DNA from: Linnemannia hyalina
Lineage: Eukaryota; Mortierellomycota; Mortierellomycetes; Mortierellales; Mortierellaceae
DNA length: 64,000 bases
Reading direction: 5' to 3'
Assembly: GCA_019671135.1 (NCBI GenBank)
Contig: JAHRHY010000010.1
Location: 930,001 to 994,000, forward strand
In this document: positions 11,902 through 26,541 of the stretch, piece after piece
How positions within the stretch are numbered: the first letter of the stretch is position 1
How the letters are laid out: each line of letters begins with the position of its first letter
Translations under genes and position numbers: made by a program
The notes under the pieces: model-generated
What the model saw: only the letters and a program-made list of their open reading frames with translations
The model's database searches: none
What the model was told of the DNA's origin: nothing

Positions 11902-13779
11902 ATGAAGTTCTCCTTGAAGGCTGTTGCCTTTACCGCCCTTGTTGCCTCGACCGCTCTCGCCGCGCCCATTGTCGAGAAGCGTGATGCCAACTCTGACCGC
12001 ATTGGCGCTTGTTTCGTCGGGTAGGTCTATACGCGCCTGCTGTGCCCCTGGGGGTTGGGTGGACTTCAGCTTTATAGATGAATGTTCCCTAATACCTATC
12101 ACTTCCTCATTTTTTTTGTATCATTTCTTTTTCGACCATGAAGCCTCCTCTTGACTGGAAGCTGGCCCGGAAGCTGCAAGGCTGCCATCTCTGTAAGTAC
12201 CTTTTATTTGATGCACGTCCATCCATCCATCCATCCATCCATTCATTAATGCATTATTTTTTTGTACCTGAATGTTTCACTGAAAATGAGTGCTTGAGAC
12301 TAACTGCTGTTTTCTTGATATCATTAGGTTGATTTGGGTCTGATCCGCTCGATTGCCATCAACCAGATGTCGATGGACTTCACTACCGCCAACCCCTGGG
12401 CTCCCACTACGGCATCCAACGATGTCGTCGCCACCATGCTCTCTATCCCTGGCATCACCCTTCCAATTGACTCTGTTCGCCAGCACGTCATCATCATCGT
12501 AAGCATTCATACCCTTCCTTTTCTTTTCTTTTTAATACCCTTTTGTATTATTGTCATTGTCAGATGTCGCCGCCATGTCTAATGCAACACTATTCATCAC
12601 TTCACAAACATCTTATAATAGGATAACGGCGTGCAACTCGGTTCCTTCGATACCCCCTGGAGCGCCGCCAGCGTCAAGGGAGGCACCATGAAAACTGCCT
12701 TCACGACCTCCACCCTCAACGTCTTCCCCGATGCCAAGAGCGCCTTCTCCAACTTTGTCGGTTCGCTCTCGACCAAGGCCACCCACCCCGTCACCCTCAA
12801 GGGTGCTGTCGATGCCAAATTGAACCTCGGTATCTTTGGCCACTTGACCATCCCCGGCATTGGATTCAAGGCCGTCGTCCCCATCAAGGGTTTGGACGGT
12901 TTGAAGAATCAGAAGTATGTCTTTGCCATCGACATCTCCCCTGGACTTGACGGCAACACCTACATGACCTCGATCCTCAACATCAACAACCCTTCCCAGC
13001 TGTCCTTGACCTTGGGCGATGTTAACTTTGATTCTACCCACAAAGGTGCCCACATCGGTATCTCGACCGTCAAGAACTTGAAGCTCGTCCCCGGTGACAA
13101 CCAGGTCGTCTCCTACACCGTTTTGGACATGGAATTGGAAGCCGCCAGGACCTTCTCCCAGGCTCTGTACACGAGCGATGAAATTATGGGCATCGGTGGT
13201 TACGCCAACAGCTCCACCAACCCCGCCTTGAACGCTGGTTTGGCTGCCGTCAAGTCTGGTGTCACTATCCCCATGAACTTCCAGGGACTGCACTTGTCCC
13301 AGGCCCCCTACAAGAACTGGTCCCTCAAGATTTCGACCGCCAGAGTCGCCACCGTCACCGCCACCTTCCAGTCCCCTTACTACGGCATCCCCTACGAGTT
13401 TACCGCCTCCAACCCCTCCGGATATATTAACCAGGTCAAGGCTGGTGAAGGCATTTCTAATGACGCAGTCGAAAAACAAATCTGGAAGTTCAAGGACGGC
13501 CTCAAGTTCAAGGTCTCTGGCTCCGGCGCCACCACCGTCTCCTTCGAAGTCGATCTCCCCAAGACGGTTTCCCCCATCCAGGCCAAGGCTTTCACCGACA
13601 TGTCGAACTACTCAAAGGCCAACGGCGGTGCCATCCCCATCTCCGTCGATTGGATGCCCATGATTATCATCAACGGCGATGGCACCGAGCGCGCGGTTGA
13701 CTGGACTACTGTCGGAAACGCTTTGAACGATATCAAGCTCACCATTGGTGATGACTTTGCCAACATCTTTATCAAGTAA
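11902..13779 (+). CDS. Secreted protein, DUF3712-like (paralog 2)
   Basis: Four exons (11902-12020, 12144-12192, 12328-12498, 12622-13779) encode 498 aa. It aligns over its full length with the product of the minus-strand gene at 6582-8650. Both share the signal peptide (MKFSLKAVAFTALVASTALA), the Lys-Arg propeptide end, the DANSDRI start of the mature protein, the early cysteine pair, and blocks such as HPVTLKG, AKLNLGIFGHLTIPGIGF and LKLVPGDNQV. The first three exons have identical lengths in both genes and the last differs by one codon, so they arose by duplication and inversion. A secreted or cell-surface role is inferred from the signal peptide. The DUF3712 label is tentative. Intron 2 holds a short CCAT tandem repeat. 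Confidence 0.86.
12217..12244. repeat. (CCAT)n microsatellite in an intron
   Basis: About six to seven CCAT/ATCC units inside intron 2 of secreted paralog 2. The matching intron of paralog 1 lacks it. Confidence 0.85.
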
Positions 13780-14400
13780 TCCCAAAGTTTCATTCCTCCC
13801 TTTGATATCTTTTCATACCCCTCACTTACACGGGCTCGCTGTGCGCCGCTCCCAATGTCGGTCGTTTAGATCATCTGTCAAATAAAACAAACATATCCTG
13901 TCTTGGAAGTATCTCTCATTCACTCATCTTGCACTTTTGCGCAGGGAGGGCGAACACTTAAATTAACGTGAAAAAAGTTTCTTACTGATGGGAGGGTACA
14001 AAAAATGAATGTTTGGACTAAGCAAAACATCGCGTCTGCGATGAGGAACCTTTTTTTTTTTTTTTGTTGCTCTTCTCATGCTGCCGTTCCTCTCATTCAT
14101 TTGAAACTCCTTTCGAGCGCGCTTGAGGTGGGCATAGATATAAAAACACCCTCGCGACAAAAATACAACTGTGCGCCTACGTGTCCCTGTATCGCAGACA
14201 AAACGACACTGTCGGAAAGTACAACCTCACACGTGTTCGTACATGGCATTTCGTTTACAGCCCAAGTTAATTAATAGAAAAAATCAAGCAATGAAGTGTA
14301 TTGAGCTAGAATAGCGAAAGAAGCGGTCGGACAGAACAGGTCGACGCAATAGATACTTCTGGAATTGAAAGAAATGCCAGTTGAACGGGAATAGGCTGAT
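13780..14400. other. Convergent 3' intergenic region
   Basis: Holds the 3' UTR of secreted paralog 2, with an AATAAA signal near 13880, and the 3' flank of PHS1 on the other strand. No gene is visible. Confidence 0.55.
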
Positions 14401-15670
14401 TTACTGCGACTTTTTAGCCTTGGAGGGTCCGAGGTAACGCTTGCGCTGGGCAATCATGTGGGTGTACATGACAAAGAAGCCTGGATGAATAACACATGAG
14501 TGTGCATGTAAACAGGAGTGAACAGACAAAAGAAAGAAGGAATGTCCATTAGTAACGTTATTATCGACATATCGACACCCCAAGCATAAATTATCCAACA
14601 AAAAATAGAAAAAGACGTTACCAGGGGGGTAGATGCAGATCATGGCGACCAAGAAGTAGTAGTAGGCGGGGTGGATGGAGTGGGCAAAGGGGAGAGACTG
14701 GTAGATTTCAATGGCCTCGCTTCCGGCACCGACGGGGTAGAGGATGTAGAAGAAAGTGTAACTATCCAAAGATAAATAAATCAAGTGCAAAAAAATGTTG
14801 AGTATTGACGGTCCGATATTCAATTGGGTTTCGCAACCGAGAAGCGAGAATACCCTTTTTCGAACCACACGCATTTGCAATCACAAATTATTATTTTCAT
14901 CTTTTATCGGGCATGGCGGTAACCCAACATACCGGCACCAGACCAAGGAGGAAGGTCCCATGTTGAGCAAGTTCAGGGCATAGTAGGCATAACGAATGCA
15001 CTCGGTGATGCACCAGGCAATAGTCATGGTAGTGAAAGCCCAGTACGAACGAACCTAAACAATAAAAACACGGTGCTGATTAGTACACACTTCCTGCTGA
15101 TCAAAACGACGTTCATTGTCTGATTTAAGCTCGCGCTGATAGCGTACCTCGGGGAGGGGGAACAAGGTGCAGATACCCCAGACGAGCAAGAGGCGAGAGG
15201 CAACCTGCATAGCGGTGGTGCCGACAGGGGACTTGACAAGGCCAAAGAGAGAGTGGAAAACCTCGAGGACGGCAGCAGTCTGGACCCAGACGAGCTGATC
15301 ACCAACGACGGCATAGACCTTGGTGTAGTCACCTCCAGTGGCGAGAAGAGTCCTGACAGTCTGGACAAGAACCCAGGACCAACCGGCGAACGAGGCCCAG
15401 TTGTAGGCGATCAAGTAGGCGTTGACAACGGGGTTGACGGGCTTGGGGGCCTTCTTGCCGGAGCCTAGTTGATAGATAACAAGAAATGTTTGTTCCTTTT
15501 AGTCTTCTTTGTCCCTTTGGTCTGTTCTGTTTTGTTCTGGTTGTTTCTGGCTGATGACATGTCCATCCTGCGAGAGGGGATAAGTAGATCGTCCTTGCTG
15601 ATGTCAATGAAGTCGAAAGCAGCGATGAGGACCTACTGGCGGCGGGAGTCTGGCTAGTCGTCTTGGGCAT
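14401..15670 (-). CDS. PHS1: Very-long-chain (3R)-3-hydroxyacyl-CoA dehydratase (PHS1/HACD)
   Basis: Five minus-strand exons (15670-15637, 15464-15148, 15054-14933, 14761-14622, 14480-14401) encode 230 aa, about the length of yeast Phs1. The enzyme is a multi-pass ER membrane protein that removes water from 3-hydroxyacyl-CoA in the fatty-acid elongation cycle. The catalytic pair Tyr and Glu, spaced seven apart in the YPxxxxxE motif of the family, is present as Y166 and E173. Other family signatures are ECIRYAYYAL before it and SLPF after it. Several hydrophobic helices are visible, and the C-terminus is lysine-rich (PSKAKKSQ), like an ER retrieval signal. It is divergent from the PDK gene, 431 bp away. 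Confidence 0.93.
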
Positions 15671-16101
15671 GGCGAAGAGTTAGTTGGTTGAGTGAGTGAG
15701 AGAACGAGAGGAATGGTGTTCTCCCCCAACCGTTTTGTATGAAGGGCTGTGCGTTGAAGGACCAGCGACCGAATCTCCTTCCAGGCGTGACATGAGGTTA
15801 CCCCGCATCGCATGTGCGAATTCAATTTCAAGCGAGGCACCACACGAAGCACGAAAGGGCAACCGCTCTTTCTTACTCCTTTATTCCTTCCTTCTCTCCT
15901 TCTTCACCTCCCCTGCCATCAACCAAACGCGCCCATTCGACCCATACCGGCGACCTCACTAAATCACTCCAGTCGGCCATCCCCTCTCGACTACTCCCCC
16001 TTCTCTTTCTCCCCCTTTCCTCCTCTTCCTCTCCTCCTCTAACCGTTCCAAGTTTACCCTCCCTTTCAACACCCTCCCCACTCTTTATTTCAAGCTCAAC
16101 C
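15671..16101. promoter_or_regulatory. Divergent promoter PHS1/PDK
   Basis: A 431-bp interval between two start codons on opposite strands, strongly pyrimidine-rich on the side next to PDK. It must hold both promoters. No TATA box is obvious. Confidence 0.6.
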
Positions 16102-18314
16102 ATGTACAGGATCAGCTCTCAGTTGTCCGAGAAGATCAAGCACTTTGCTACCTTCCCCCAAACGGGTGTCTCCTTGAGGCAGATGGTCATGTTTGGTAAA
16201 GGACAACTCCTATTCCTCATTCCCTCTCATAAAAAGGCACATACATATTCTTTTAAACCACCTGCCCTCACACGTGTCGCGTTCGTTATTGTCACTTTTG
16301 CTTTCAGGTCAGAATCCTACTCAAGGAACCCTCTTCAAGGCCAGTCAGTTCCTGTCTGAGGAATTACCCATCCGTCTTGCCCATCGAGTTAAGGAGCTTG
16401 AGGAGTTACCCCATAACCTCAGCGACATGCCCTCTATCATTCGCGTCAAGAATTGGTATGCCCAATCCTTCCAGGTACAGTCTAATCCCACGCCCTTTTT
16501 TATTGCATCAAGCCTCGATATTGCATTTTTGGTTTCAAACTCTCGGCTGACCATGCTCAACAAAAAAACAAACTTGTTCTTTATTGTCACCTTGGCCATT
16601 TCGGTGTAACAGGATCTGGTCGAGTTCCCAAGCAAGGAGATGACCCCTGCACTCAAGGATCTGGCCAAGAGCTTGAACAGACAGTCAGAGATGCAGGCCC
16701 TGCCCGAGAACTCACCCAACTTGGCCATGCCTAACGGCAACAACCAGAGTGGTCGCAAGGGCGTATCGTTATCCCACAGGTAAGGTAGAAGGCTGACATG
16801 TGTTTCTCTTTCTTGATCTCGCAAAAGTAAAAGGAGATGCGCGATCGAGCGACCTTGATGTTAATTGACTGAAAAGATATGAAGTAGTAGCTAACCATTT
16901 CTGTCTGGACCTATTTCCAACTGACGACCACAGATATCATAGTGCCATGGATGGGCAGGAGTGGCCAGTGGAGATGCACTCTTACAATGAGAGGTTCACG
17001 AAAATGATCGAAGCAGTGAAGCGCCGACACGATCCTGTTGTCACCACTGTTGGTAGGTTCATGAAAAAAAAAGAGCGATGATTCATCCGTGGGACAAAGC
17101 AAGCTCGACAAGGGAGAGAGCAGTCCCGCCTCCCCTTCGGTCTTTGATTTCGCAGGACGGGAATCTTTATTTGTGAACCCGGCTGGGTTGGATCGCCATT
17201 GACTGCACGGTGGATACTATTCCTCATCAATTGAACCTTTTGCGTTATTTAATAGCCCAAGGAATTCTAGAGTTCAAGCAGCAAAAGAGATCGCATACCG
17301 TCGACACGGATATCCAGGCATTCTTGGATCGATTCTACATGTCGCGCATCGGAATCCGCATGCTGATTGGTATATGTTCGCCTTTCAAATGAACCTCAGT
17401 TTGTACGATGGATGGATCTCAAGCGAAAATATTCACACGGGTCGGATGCTATTGGATATATTTTTCCTACTTCGATTTCCTAGGTCAACACATTGCACTG
17501 AACAAGGGACCGTCGCGGAAGGATTACGTCGGTATCATTTGCACAAAGACTAACTTGGCAGACATGGCTCAGGAGGCGATCGATAACGCCAAGTTTATTT
17601 GCGAGGATTACTACGGCTTGTTCCGTGGACCCGAGGTTCACCTTCACTGCAAGAAAGACCTCGAGTTCATGTACGTGCCCTCTCACCTGAGCCACATGTT
17701 GTTCGAGTTGCTCAAGAACTCACTCCGGGCCGTGGTGGAGCAATACGGAACAGAATGCGACGAATACCCCCCTATCAAGCTGATTGTCGCACAAGGAAAG
17801 GAGGTAAGCAAGAACCGCCACATCATCTATCTTTCATCTAGCGCTGCAATATGAACCTCAAGGAGGCAAGGATGGTGCAGGTTCTCATCTGTTCTGTGAT
17901 ATTTTCGTCTCGGATCATAGGATATTGCCATCAAGATTTCGGATGAGGGCGGTGGAATCCCCAGGAGTGGAGTGCCCTTGGTCTGGACCTATATGTATAC
18001 TACAGCACCATCGCAGCACCTTGACCCAACGTTTGACAAGTCGGACTTTAAGGCGCCCATGGCTGGATTTGGATATGGCCTTCCCATAAGCAGGCTCTAT
18101 GCAAGATACTTTGGAGGTGACTTGAAGCTGATCTCAATGGAGGGGTAAGTTCAAAGGATCCGCTATCGTCTTTCAGTTTGGAGCTTCATATCCAACAAAG
18201 TCAAATAGCTAACCCGATCTCTTGTTGTGTGTATCTTTTTTTCTCTCCAGTTACGGCACGGACGTGTACCTGCACTTGAACAGAATCTCCAACAGTGATG
18301 AACCTCTGCCCTAG
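16102..18314 (+). CDS. Mitochondrial pyruvate dehydrogenase kinase (PDK/BCKDK family)
   Basis: Eight exons (16102-16195, 16308-16474, 16613-16779, 16934-17052, 17256-17369, 17484-17803, 17921-18144, 18251-18314) encode 422 aa. The kinase phosphorylates the E1-alpha subunit of the pyruvate dehydrogenase complex in the mitochondrial matrix and inactivates it. The N-terminal helical regulatory domain carries the landmarks GQNPTQGTL and TVAQGI. The GHKL ATPase domain has the N-box ([10 protein letters not shown], Glu295 and Asn299), the G1 box DEGGGI at 335-340 and a G2 box [10 protein letters not shown]. The very N-terminus is basic and hydroxylated, as expected for import. Branched-chain ketoacid dehydrogenase kinase belongs to the same family and cannot be fully excluded. 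Confidence 0.93.
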
Positions 18315-18609
18315 ATGTAAGCCTCAGGCGAATATGCCCTTGATGGGATAGAATAAATATCAATTGAACTGTACACTGTACGAGTGCATTCTGGGCTGGT
18401 TCAAGGCATGGGTCAACCGTTACAGACCCCTTAAATCAACGACGGGCAATGACGAAAGGACCTCAGACGAGAAAGGTGATTTTCTCGGAGGGACGAATCT
18501 TCTTTTTTGTTCTTCTCGTCATTCCAGTTCACACGCACCTTTTTCATTGTTGACTCAACAACCGACACTAACAACAACCAGCACCCAACAGCAACGCCTA
18601 TAAACAACC

Positions 18610-19162
18610 ATGGTCAAACTGGAAGAAGTCAGCCTCGATCACGTTGAAGAGGAAGAATACAGCGAGAGTGACTCGTCCTCAGTCTACTCGTCCGACGACG
18701 ACGAGGACGACGTCGACAACATCGAGTCGATCCTCGACCGAATCTGGGCATTGCAGGACGTGATCCCCGCCAAGACCCGCAAGTCCATCGCGGACAAGTG
18801 CTCGTCCGTTTACGGCTTTGGCAAAGCCAGCACAAAGTTCCTTGGCAACACTGCTTGGGTTCTTACTACTAGCGCCTTGCTCTTGGTTTTGCCATTGATG
18901 ATCGAGCTTGAGCATGAGCAAGGGTTGATCGAGTACGAGAAGATGCAGCAGCAGAGCACCCAGGTAAGAAAAAAAAACAATTACGAGACGCACTTCGGAT
19001 CGAAGGCCTACCATTGTGTAGATAGCATGTCCGCTGTTGTCTTTCCTCTTCCTTTCTGACTTTTCCTACGTGTTTGTCGTTCACTTGGTATAGATGCTTT
19101 CGCAGCCTGCTGGCCAGCAGCAAAAGAAGCAGGCCTCCGGAATTGTGCCCCCAGGCTTCTAA
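18610..19162 (+). CDS. TOM22: Mitochondrial import receptor subunit Tom22
   Basis: Two exons (18610-18963, 19094-19162) encode 140 aa. Tom22 is the central organiser and presequence receptor of the outer-membrane translocase. The product shows the full family pattern. It has an acidic cytosolic N-terminus (Glu/Asp-rich at 5-37), then the conserved ESILDRIWALQDVIP block at about 39-53. One transmembrane helix follows at roughly 81-100 (ending LLVLPLMIEL), with a proline just before its end, and the intermembrane-space tail is short and Gln-rich. The single intron lies just after the membrane segment. Upstream spacing from PDK is about 300 bp, same strand. Confidence 0.93.
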
Positions 19163-19892
19163 GCCTGGAGACAGGAGAATCCGGCTTTCGCAGACTGGGA
19201 GAGAGAACAACATATCGACAGACGAGATCAGGATGATGCAGTCGTGTAAGGATCGTCCGCCGAAGGGCACTGGCAGGATTAGGAGCTTGAAAAGACCCCG
19301 ATCTGGAATCGTTTGACTTTCCTTGTTACGTCTCGGGATATCTCTGTACACTGTCGACATTGCATCGTCACCAGGCGCTTGCTATTGCTCGTTTGTCACC
19401 AGTCGATTCTCTCTCACTCATTGCCACCTTGTACATTACCACTATCTTCCATTTCATAAAGAGATATTCTTATTCGATCTGCACTTCAGTAGTGCGGATG
19501 GCTTTTCTTGCTAAGCAGCCAACCCTAGGAAAGAAAGAGAAGGCCTAGGAATGTCTAGGTGGCCTTGTGTGTGTGCGTGCCCTCCTCTATCAAGTCCTTG
19601 TGTTGTGTTTTGTTGTGTTGTTTGTGTGGGTGAGTGGTGGATGACAGGCTCTGAGCTTCTTTTCCAATTCCACTTTCCTTGTGATCCAATTGGCGGGACA
19701 GGGCGGATGAGAGCAGCAGCGTGCCGTCTTCATCACTTATTCTCTTCATCGTCCTGTGCCTTCAACTCGCTGCAACTTTCTCCCCCTCCTTCTTTCCTTC
19801 TTCACCCCAACACTTCTTCTTTTCGCTTCGTCTACGTTCTTCATCCTTTCCTCATTCGTCTCACTCCAACTTCACATCAACAACCTACAACA
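19163..19892. other. Intergenic region TOM22-Bqt4-like
   Basis: TOM22 3' UTR and the promoter of the next gene. Pyrimidine-rich from about 19740 to 19890. An open frame continues upstream of the ATG at 19893, but it is cysteine- and phenylalanine-rich in the way leader sequence translates, so I did not extend the gene. Confidence 0.6.
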
Positions 19893-21010
19893 ATGTCTGC
19901 AACCGTCACCAAAGCAACTCTCAGCGAGACCAACGTCGAGACCATCACCACCGTCACAACAGTTGAAGAAACCGTCGCCAGCCTCGAAGTCGTCGCTGCC
20001 ACCGCCACCGCCACCGCTACCCCTGTTGTCCTTGTCACCGAGCCAACCTTGCACCGCGAACTCCCCATCTTCAGCAACCCTCTCCTGGCCAACGCCACCC
20101 AGTCTAACTCTGTCCCCCTCAAGCCCAAAATTGTCCGCGTCAAGTCTGCTGGCAACAAGTCTCTTTCCGTTCTCAGGATCAGCGCCCCCAAGGTCGATGG
20201 CGAAGTTGTCGTGATGCGTCGTCTCGACACCGACCTTGTCAACGCCACTTCCATGTACAATGCCGCGTACCCCGCCATCTCGGAAAAGATGGATGCCAAG
20301 GAAAGCGTCTTTGTGGCCAAGAAGTATGATGGCCTTGTTGAAAAGTCTGGAGCCTTGGCTGGTGTCTGGTGAGTTACTTTCTTTTTTTGTGGGAAAACTG
20401 TGGAGTGTGGTTGCCCTGTGTGACAGAGCCATGTGGCCTAACATCAATCCTATGTCTCCACTTTTTTTTCATTGCGCGTTTTAGGATCACTATTCCCCAA
20501 GGTATGGTTACGCTCCTTGCTTGGTTGTTGTTTGAGCCACTTCATTTGATGAAGGGGATATCGTGCTCTTGGGTATCTGAAGAATAGATAGTTCGTGTTG
20601 CTAACAGTCGTGCTCTCGTTACAATTGTTCTGTTCATAGCCAAGGTATTGGCCAAGGAATACGGTATTGACCAGTTCATGCGTCCTCTTCTCGACGCCCC
20701 TAATCCCAAGAACACCAACAACATTACGACCGAGGGCGAGGAGGTTGTGGAGAAGAGCGTTATCACCGAGTTGACGATTGTTCAGACTTCGCAGAAGCGC
20801 GAGGCCGATGTTGACATTGAGGAGTTGCAGGATACGACCGACAAGCTGGATGAGCTCACTGTGGCCGATGTGAAGGTGATGAAGCGCAGGATTGAGGAGT
20901 TGGAGGACCAGGCCAACAGGGACAAGAAGAAGTTCCGTGGTTTGGCTGTTGTTGCTGCTGGTTTGGCCGCAGCCTCAGTCATCCCTCAGGTCCTTCCTTA
21001 CTTTTCGTAA
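19893..21010 (+). CDS. Bqt4-like KilA-N/APSES-domain inner nuclear membrane protein
   Basis: Three exons (19893-20368, 20485-20501, 20640-21010) encode 287 aa. Residues about 80-185 match the KilA-N/APSES fold. A 'VMRRLDTDLVNATSMYNAA' strand-helix element holds the typical N-A-T, and GVW-(I)TIPQ-AKVLAKEYGI is the recognition part found in Bqt4 and APSES factors. A charged coiled-coil-like stretch follows, and the protein ends in one hydrophobic helix (about 264-286), so it is probably tail-anchored. This architecture is that of fission yeast Bqt4, which tethers telomeres to the inner nuclear membrane; the function here is inferred from that. The middle exon is only 17 nt and supplies ITIPQ in frame, which both splice sites and domain continuity support. 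The N-terminal 50 residues are Thr/Val/Ala-rich and disordered. Confidence 0.82.
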
Positions 21011-23532
<2,522 letters not shown>

Positions 23533-24311
23533 TGTCCTTGGGTTTATTGGTACTTGTAGTGCGGTTTGAATCAATTAAAAACCCATTTCTACTTTCTCTT
23601 TTGACATGCTTCGTTGTTGAATGTGATGATGAATGCGCCACTAATTTTTTTTTTTCAAAGTTATGATTCCATCACGGAGCTCGAGATTCTGAGTTTAAAG
23701 AATGGATGAAAAACATCCGAGATCTCGCCATCAACAGATTCAACCCCTTCGGTTACATTAGCAGGATTTCGTTTTCAGGGTGTGTTCAGATCCACTCTTC
23801 ATCAACGTCTTGCCTCTTTGATCCACCGTAGATGCTCTCATAGAGGGCGTCGTCACGTGCCCACCAGCTCTTTTTCTTCAATTGACGAACGGCCTTTGTT
23901 GCTTGCGACGATCTGTCAATACTGAGTACTTGAAAGAACGGTTACAAACGGTTCCTCAATCATGAGAATCTACATGACTCCACTTTCGCCGAACAAAAGA
24001 CGCGACTCCACATGTATGTTTTTCGAGCGAGACTATTTTAACCTTCGTTTTCAACTCAGACGAAGGTACCAGGTCAAATGTAAACTTCATTTGTCAGCTT
24101 TCTCGTTTGATGGGACTATTTTTTCTCCAGCCTCTGTCAAACGATATTGACGCTGTATCCAGGGCAACTGCCTGATTTATTTAGTGGCGTCCGAAGTCCA
24201 ATAAATAGAAGTGGGCAATTGATTTTTTTTCCGAGTTTTTCTTTGACCCCACACATCTCTCTTTTCCTTGCCAGTTTTTGTCTCTCCATTCACCACACTC
24301 AACAAAACATA
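23533..24311. other. Intergenic region chitinase-HD protein
   Basis: Chitinase 3' flank and promoter of the HD-domain gene. Nothing else is recognisable; small frames show no domain and no splice pattern. Confidence 0.55.
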
Positions 24312-25379
24312 ATGTCACTCACAGCTACTTTCCGCAAGGAGGCCGAGGACCTCGTCAAGGAGCAGATGGCCGCTTATGATCCTTCTCATGACTGGCTCCA
24401 TGTCGATCGTGTCCGCAGACAAGGTAACGTTGGGGGACAGGGGAGTCTGTGCGGGAACATACAGCAAGCACTTTCACGCGGAGAATGTTTGCTGACAATG
24501 ATGACTGATCTGATCTGATTTGATCAATTGTCTTCCTTGTCTCACTATATCTCCCCTTTCCCTTGTATCTTATCAGCATTGAAGATCGCAAAGGAAGAAA
24601 GCACCAACGGCAAGACAATCGACATCAAGCTCATAGAACTTGCAGCCCTGTTCCATGACATTGGCGATGCTAAATTCCACAAAGAGGGCCAACCCACCGG
24701 TCGCGAGATCGTGATGGCCTTCTTGGCCAAGCACGATTACGCAAAGGCAGATATTGTTGCCAAGATTGTTGAAAATGTTTCGTTCCGCAAGGAGTTGGCC
24801 GGGATCAAGAACGAGTGGGCCGAGTCCTGCATTGAGCTTCACATGTATGTTTGTTTCTTAGTTTTTGGTAGTTGGTTTGTTGATCAATATTATTTGTTGA
24901 GTGGTGGGTATTTATGCTGACGTTACTCCTCTTCCCTTGTGTTTTTATCGCGTTTTTAGTGTCCAAGACGCCGACAAGTTGGACGCCATTGGTGCCTTTG
25001 GTAAGCATATGGATGAACCTTTTTGTACTCTATTGAACTGTCGTGCTTCTTGTCGCTTCACAGTTATTTTTCACTCATCCATGAATTTTTATCCGCAACG
25101 TGACGAATAGGTATCATGAGATGCGCGGCATACAGTGGATACAAGAACCGGCCCCTGTACGATCCTGCCGAGAAGGCACAGCTGAACATGACCTATGAAC
25201 AGTACCAGGCACAGACAAAGGCCAACACTGGCTGTGCTATTAGCCATTTCCATGAGAAATTGTTCCGACTTAAGGATATGATGAAGACTTCTTCTGCGGT
25301 TAGGATGGCTCAGAAGCGTCATGATGTTATGGTGGCCTTTGTTGAGCAGATTGAAGAGGAGTATTCCATGGACGAATAA
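24312..25379 (+). CDS. HD-domain metal-dependent phosphohydrolase
   Basis: Four exons (24312-24423, 24577-24844, 24960-25000, 25111-25379) encode 229 aa. The HD-domain ligands are in the expected order: H30 in the DWLHVDRV segment, H64-D65 in ALFHDIGDAKF, and D130 in IVQDADKLDAIGA. This matches the single-domain YpgQ/YedJ-type HD proteins, which bind a divalent metal and hydrolyse nucleotides or related phosphate compounds. The true substrate in this fungus is unknown. There is no targeting signal, so a cytosolic location is likely. Exon 3 is short (41 nt) and carries the last metal ligand, which supports the splice model. Confidence 0.88.
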
Positions 25380-25502
25380 ATACTATCTTGTTTTTGTGTA
25401 TTATGATTTGCGAAAAAGGGTGTTCAGGTATGGTACAATGAGAAATGTATGTCTATGATGGATGAGTGTTGCCTGTTCGTTAGCTGGCCGGATTGTTGAT
25501 AT

Positions 25503-26541
25503 TTACTGCAAGGAAAGGATGTATCCATGGACGGTACCACGAACTTCCTCGCTACCAGGATCCTCAAGGAACATGGGCGTCATTCTGTGCTCGACAACCT
25601 TCTCGACCTTGAACCCGAATCCGCCAAGGTCCCTCTCATCATCCGAAGACTCGTCTCCCTCTGGAGGGTCAATCACGGGAGCAGCGGCGATCTCAAAGAA
25701 CTTGTTGTCGGCGTCGGCCAACCATGGACGATGATGCGTGAAGAAGACAAAGGCACGACCAGTACCGGGCTTCAATGTCTCCTTGCAGGTCTTGAGCATC
25801 GCTCGGTGTTGAGAGTGGTTGAAGAGAAGATCTGAGAGGATGATGGTATCGAACAGTTCCTTGGGTGCTGCTGCTGATGGTGTTGAGTTGGTGGTATCTG
25901 GGTTGGTGGTAGGGTTCAGGTGGGCGAGAAGGGGACGGGTGTTGCTTCCCCAGAGATATCCTTGAACGATGACCTTGCCCTCCTTTGTGAGCTCGGGGAC
26001 AATGTTATCTGCGTTGTATTGGATGTTAGCGATCAGATCGTTGTCGGGATAGTCCGTGATCACAACCTATATAGTCCAACGTACGTGTTTTGCATAGAGA
26101 TGAAGCCGTAGATAAGCAATTGGTTAGCTTCGTTTACACAGACGGGATAGCAATCATCGCTGACATGTGCAGAGCACGTCAATTCCCTCAGGCACTAAAA
26201 ACAAAACTATATTTTTCAATTGGATTTACCTTGGTGGCACCATTGACGGCAGCTACGAAACCGGGGAGAGCGGCGCCAGCACCAATCTCAAGAACGTTCT
26301 TGCCAGTAGTATACTGGGGGTGGTCGTCCATCCAGTCGGCAAAGACCTTGGCGGCGTTCCAAAGGTGATGGGCCCAGAGAGGGTGGGATCCGACAAGACG
26401 CAACTTCATCTCATGGGGCTGCTTGTCCTTTGCTGCACGAGTAAAGATTTCGAAGGTTGGCTCGGGGGGTGGGGGGTTGAACCCTGCGGGTTCGGAGAAC
26501 ATGCCGCCCATCTCGCCCTCTGATGAATCTGAATCCGACAT
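25503..26541 (-). CDS. EFM7: EFM7-type protein N-terminal and lysine methyltransferase
   Basis: Two minus-strand exons (26541-26230, 26066-25503) encode 291 aa. Yeast Efm7 trimethylates the N-terminus and dimethylates Lys3 of translation elongation factor 1A using SAM. The product has an acidic N-terminus and then the family-specific LRLVGSHPLWAHHLWNAAKVFADW stretch at about 47-70. Motif I follows at 83-94 (VLEIGAGAALPG), with VVITDYPDND after the intron, and LILSD-type motif IV (TIILSDLLFNHSQH). A long loop rich in Pro, Thr and Asn precedes motif IV. It is the NNMT/METTL21-like class I fold. It is divergent from the ORT1 gene, and its 3' end lies 123 bp from the HD gene's. Confidence 0.9.

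Noticed and set aside
19551..19892. In-frame N-terminal extension of the Bqt4-like gene
   Set aside because: Cys/Phe/Leu-rich translation typical of leader sequence here; the ATG at 19893 has the usual CAACA context and starts a plausible disordered N-terminus.
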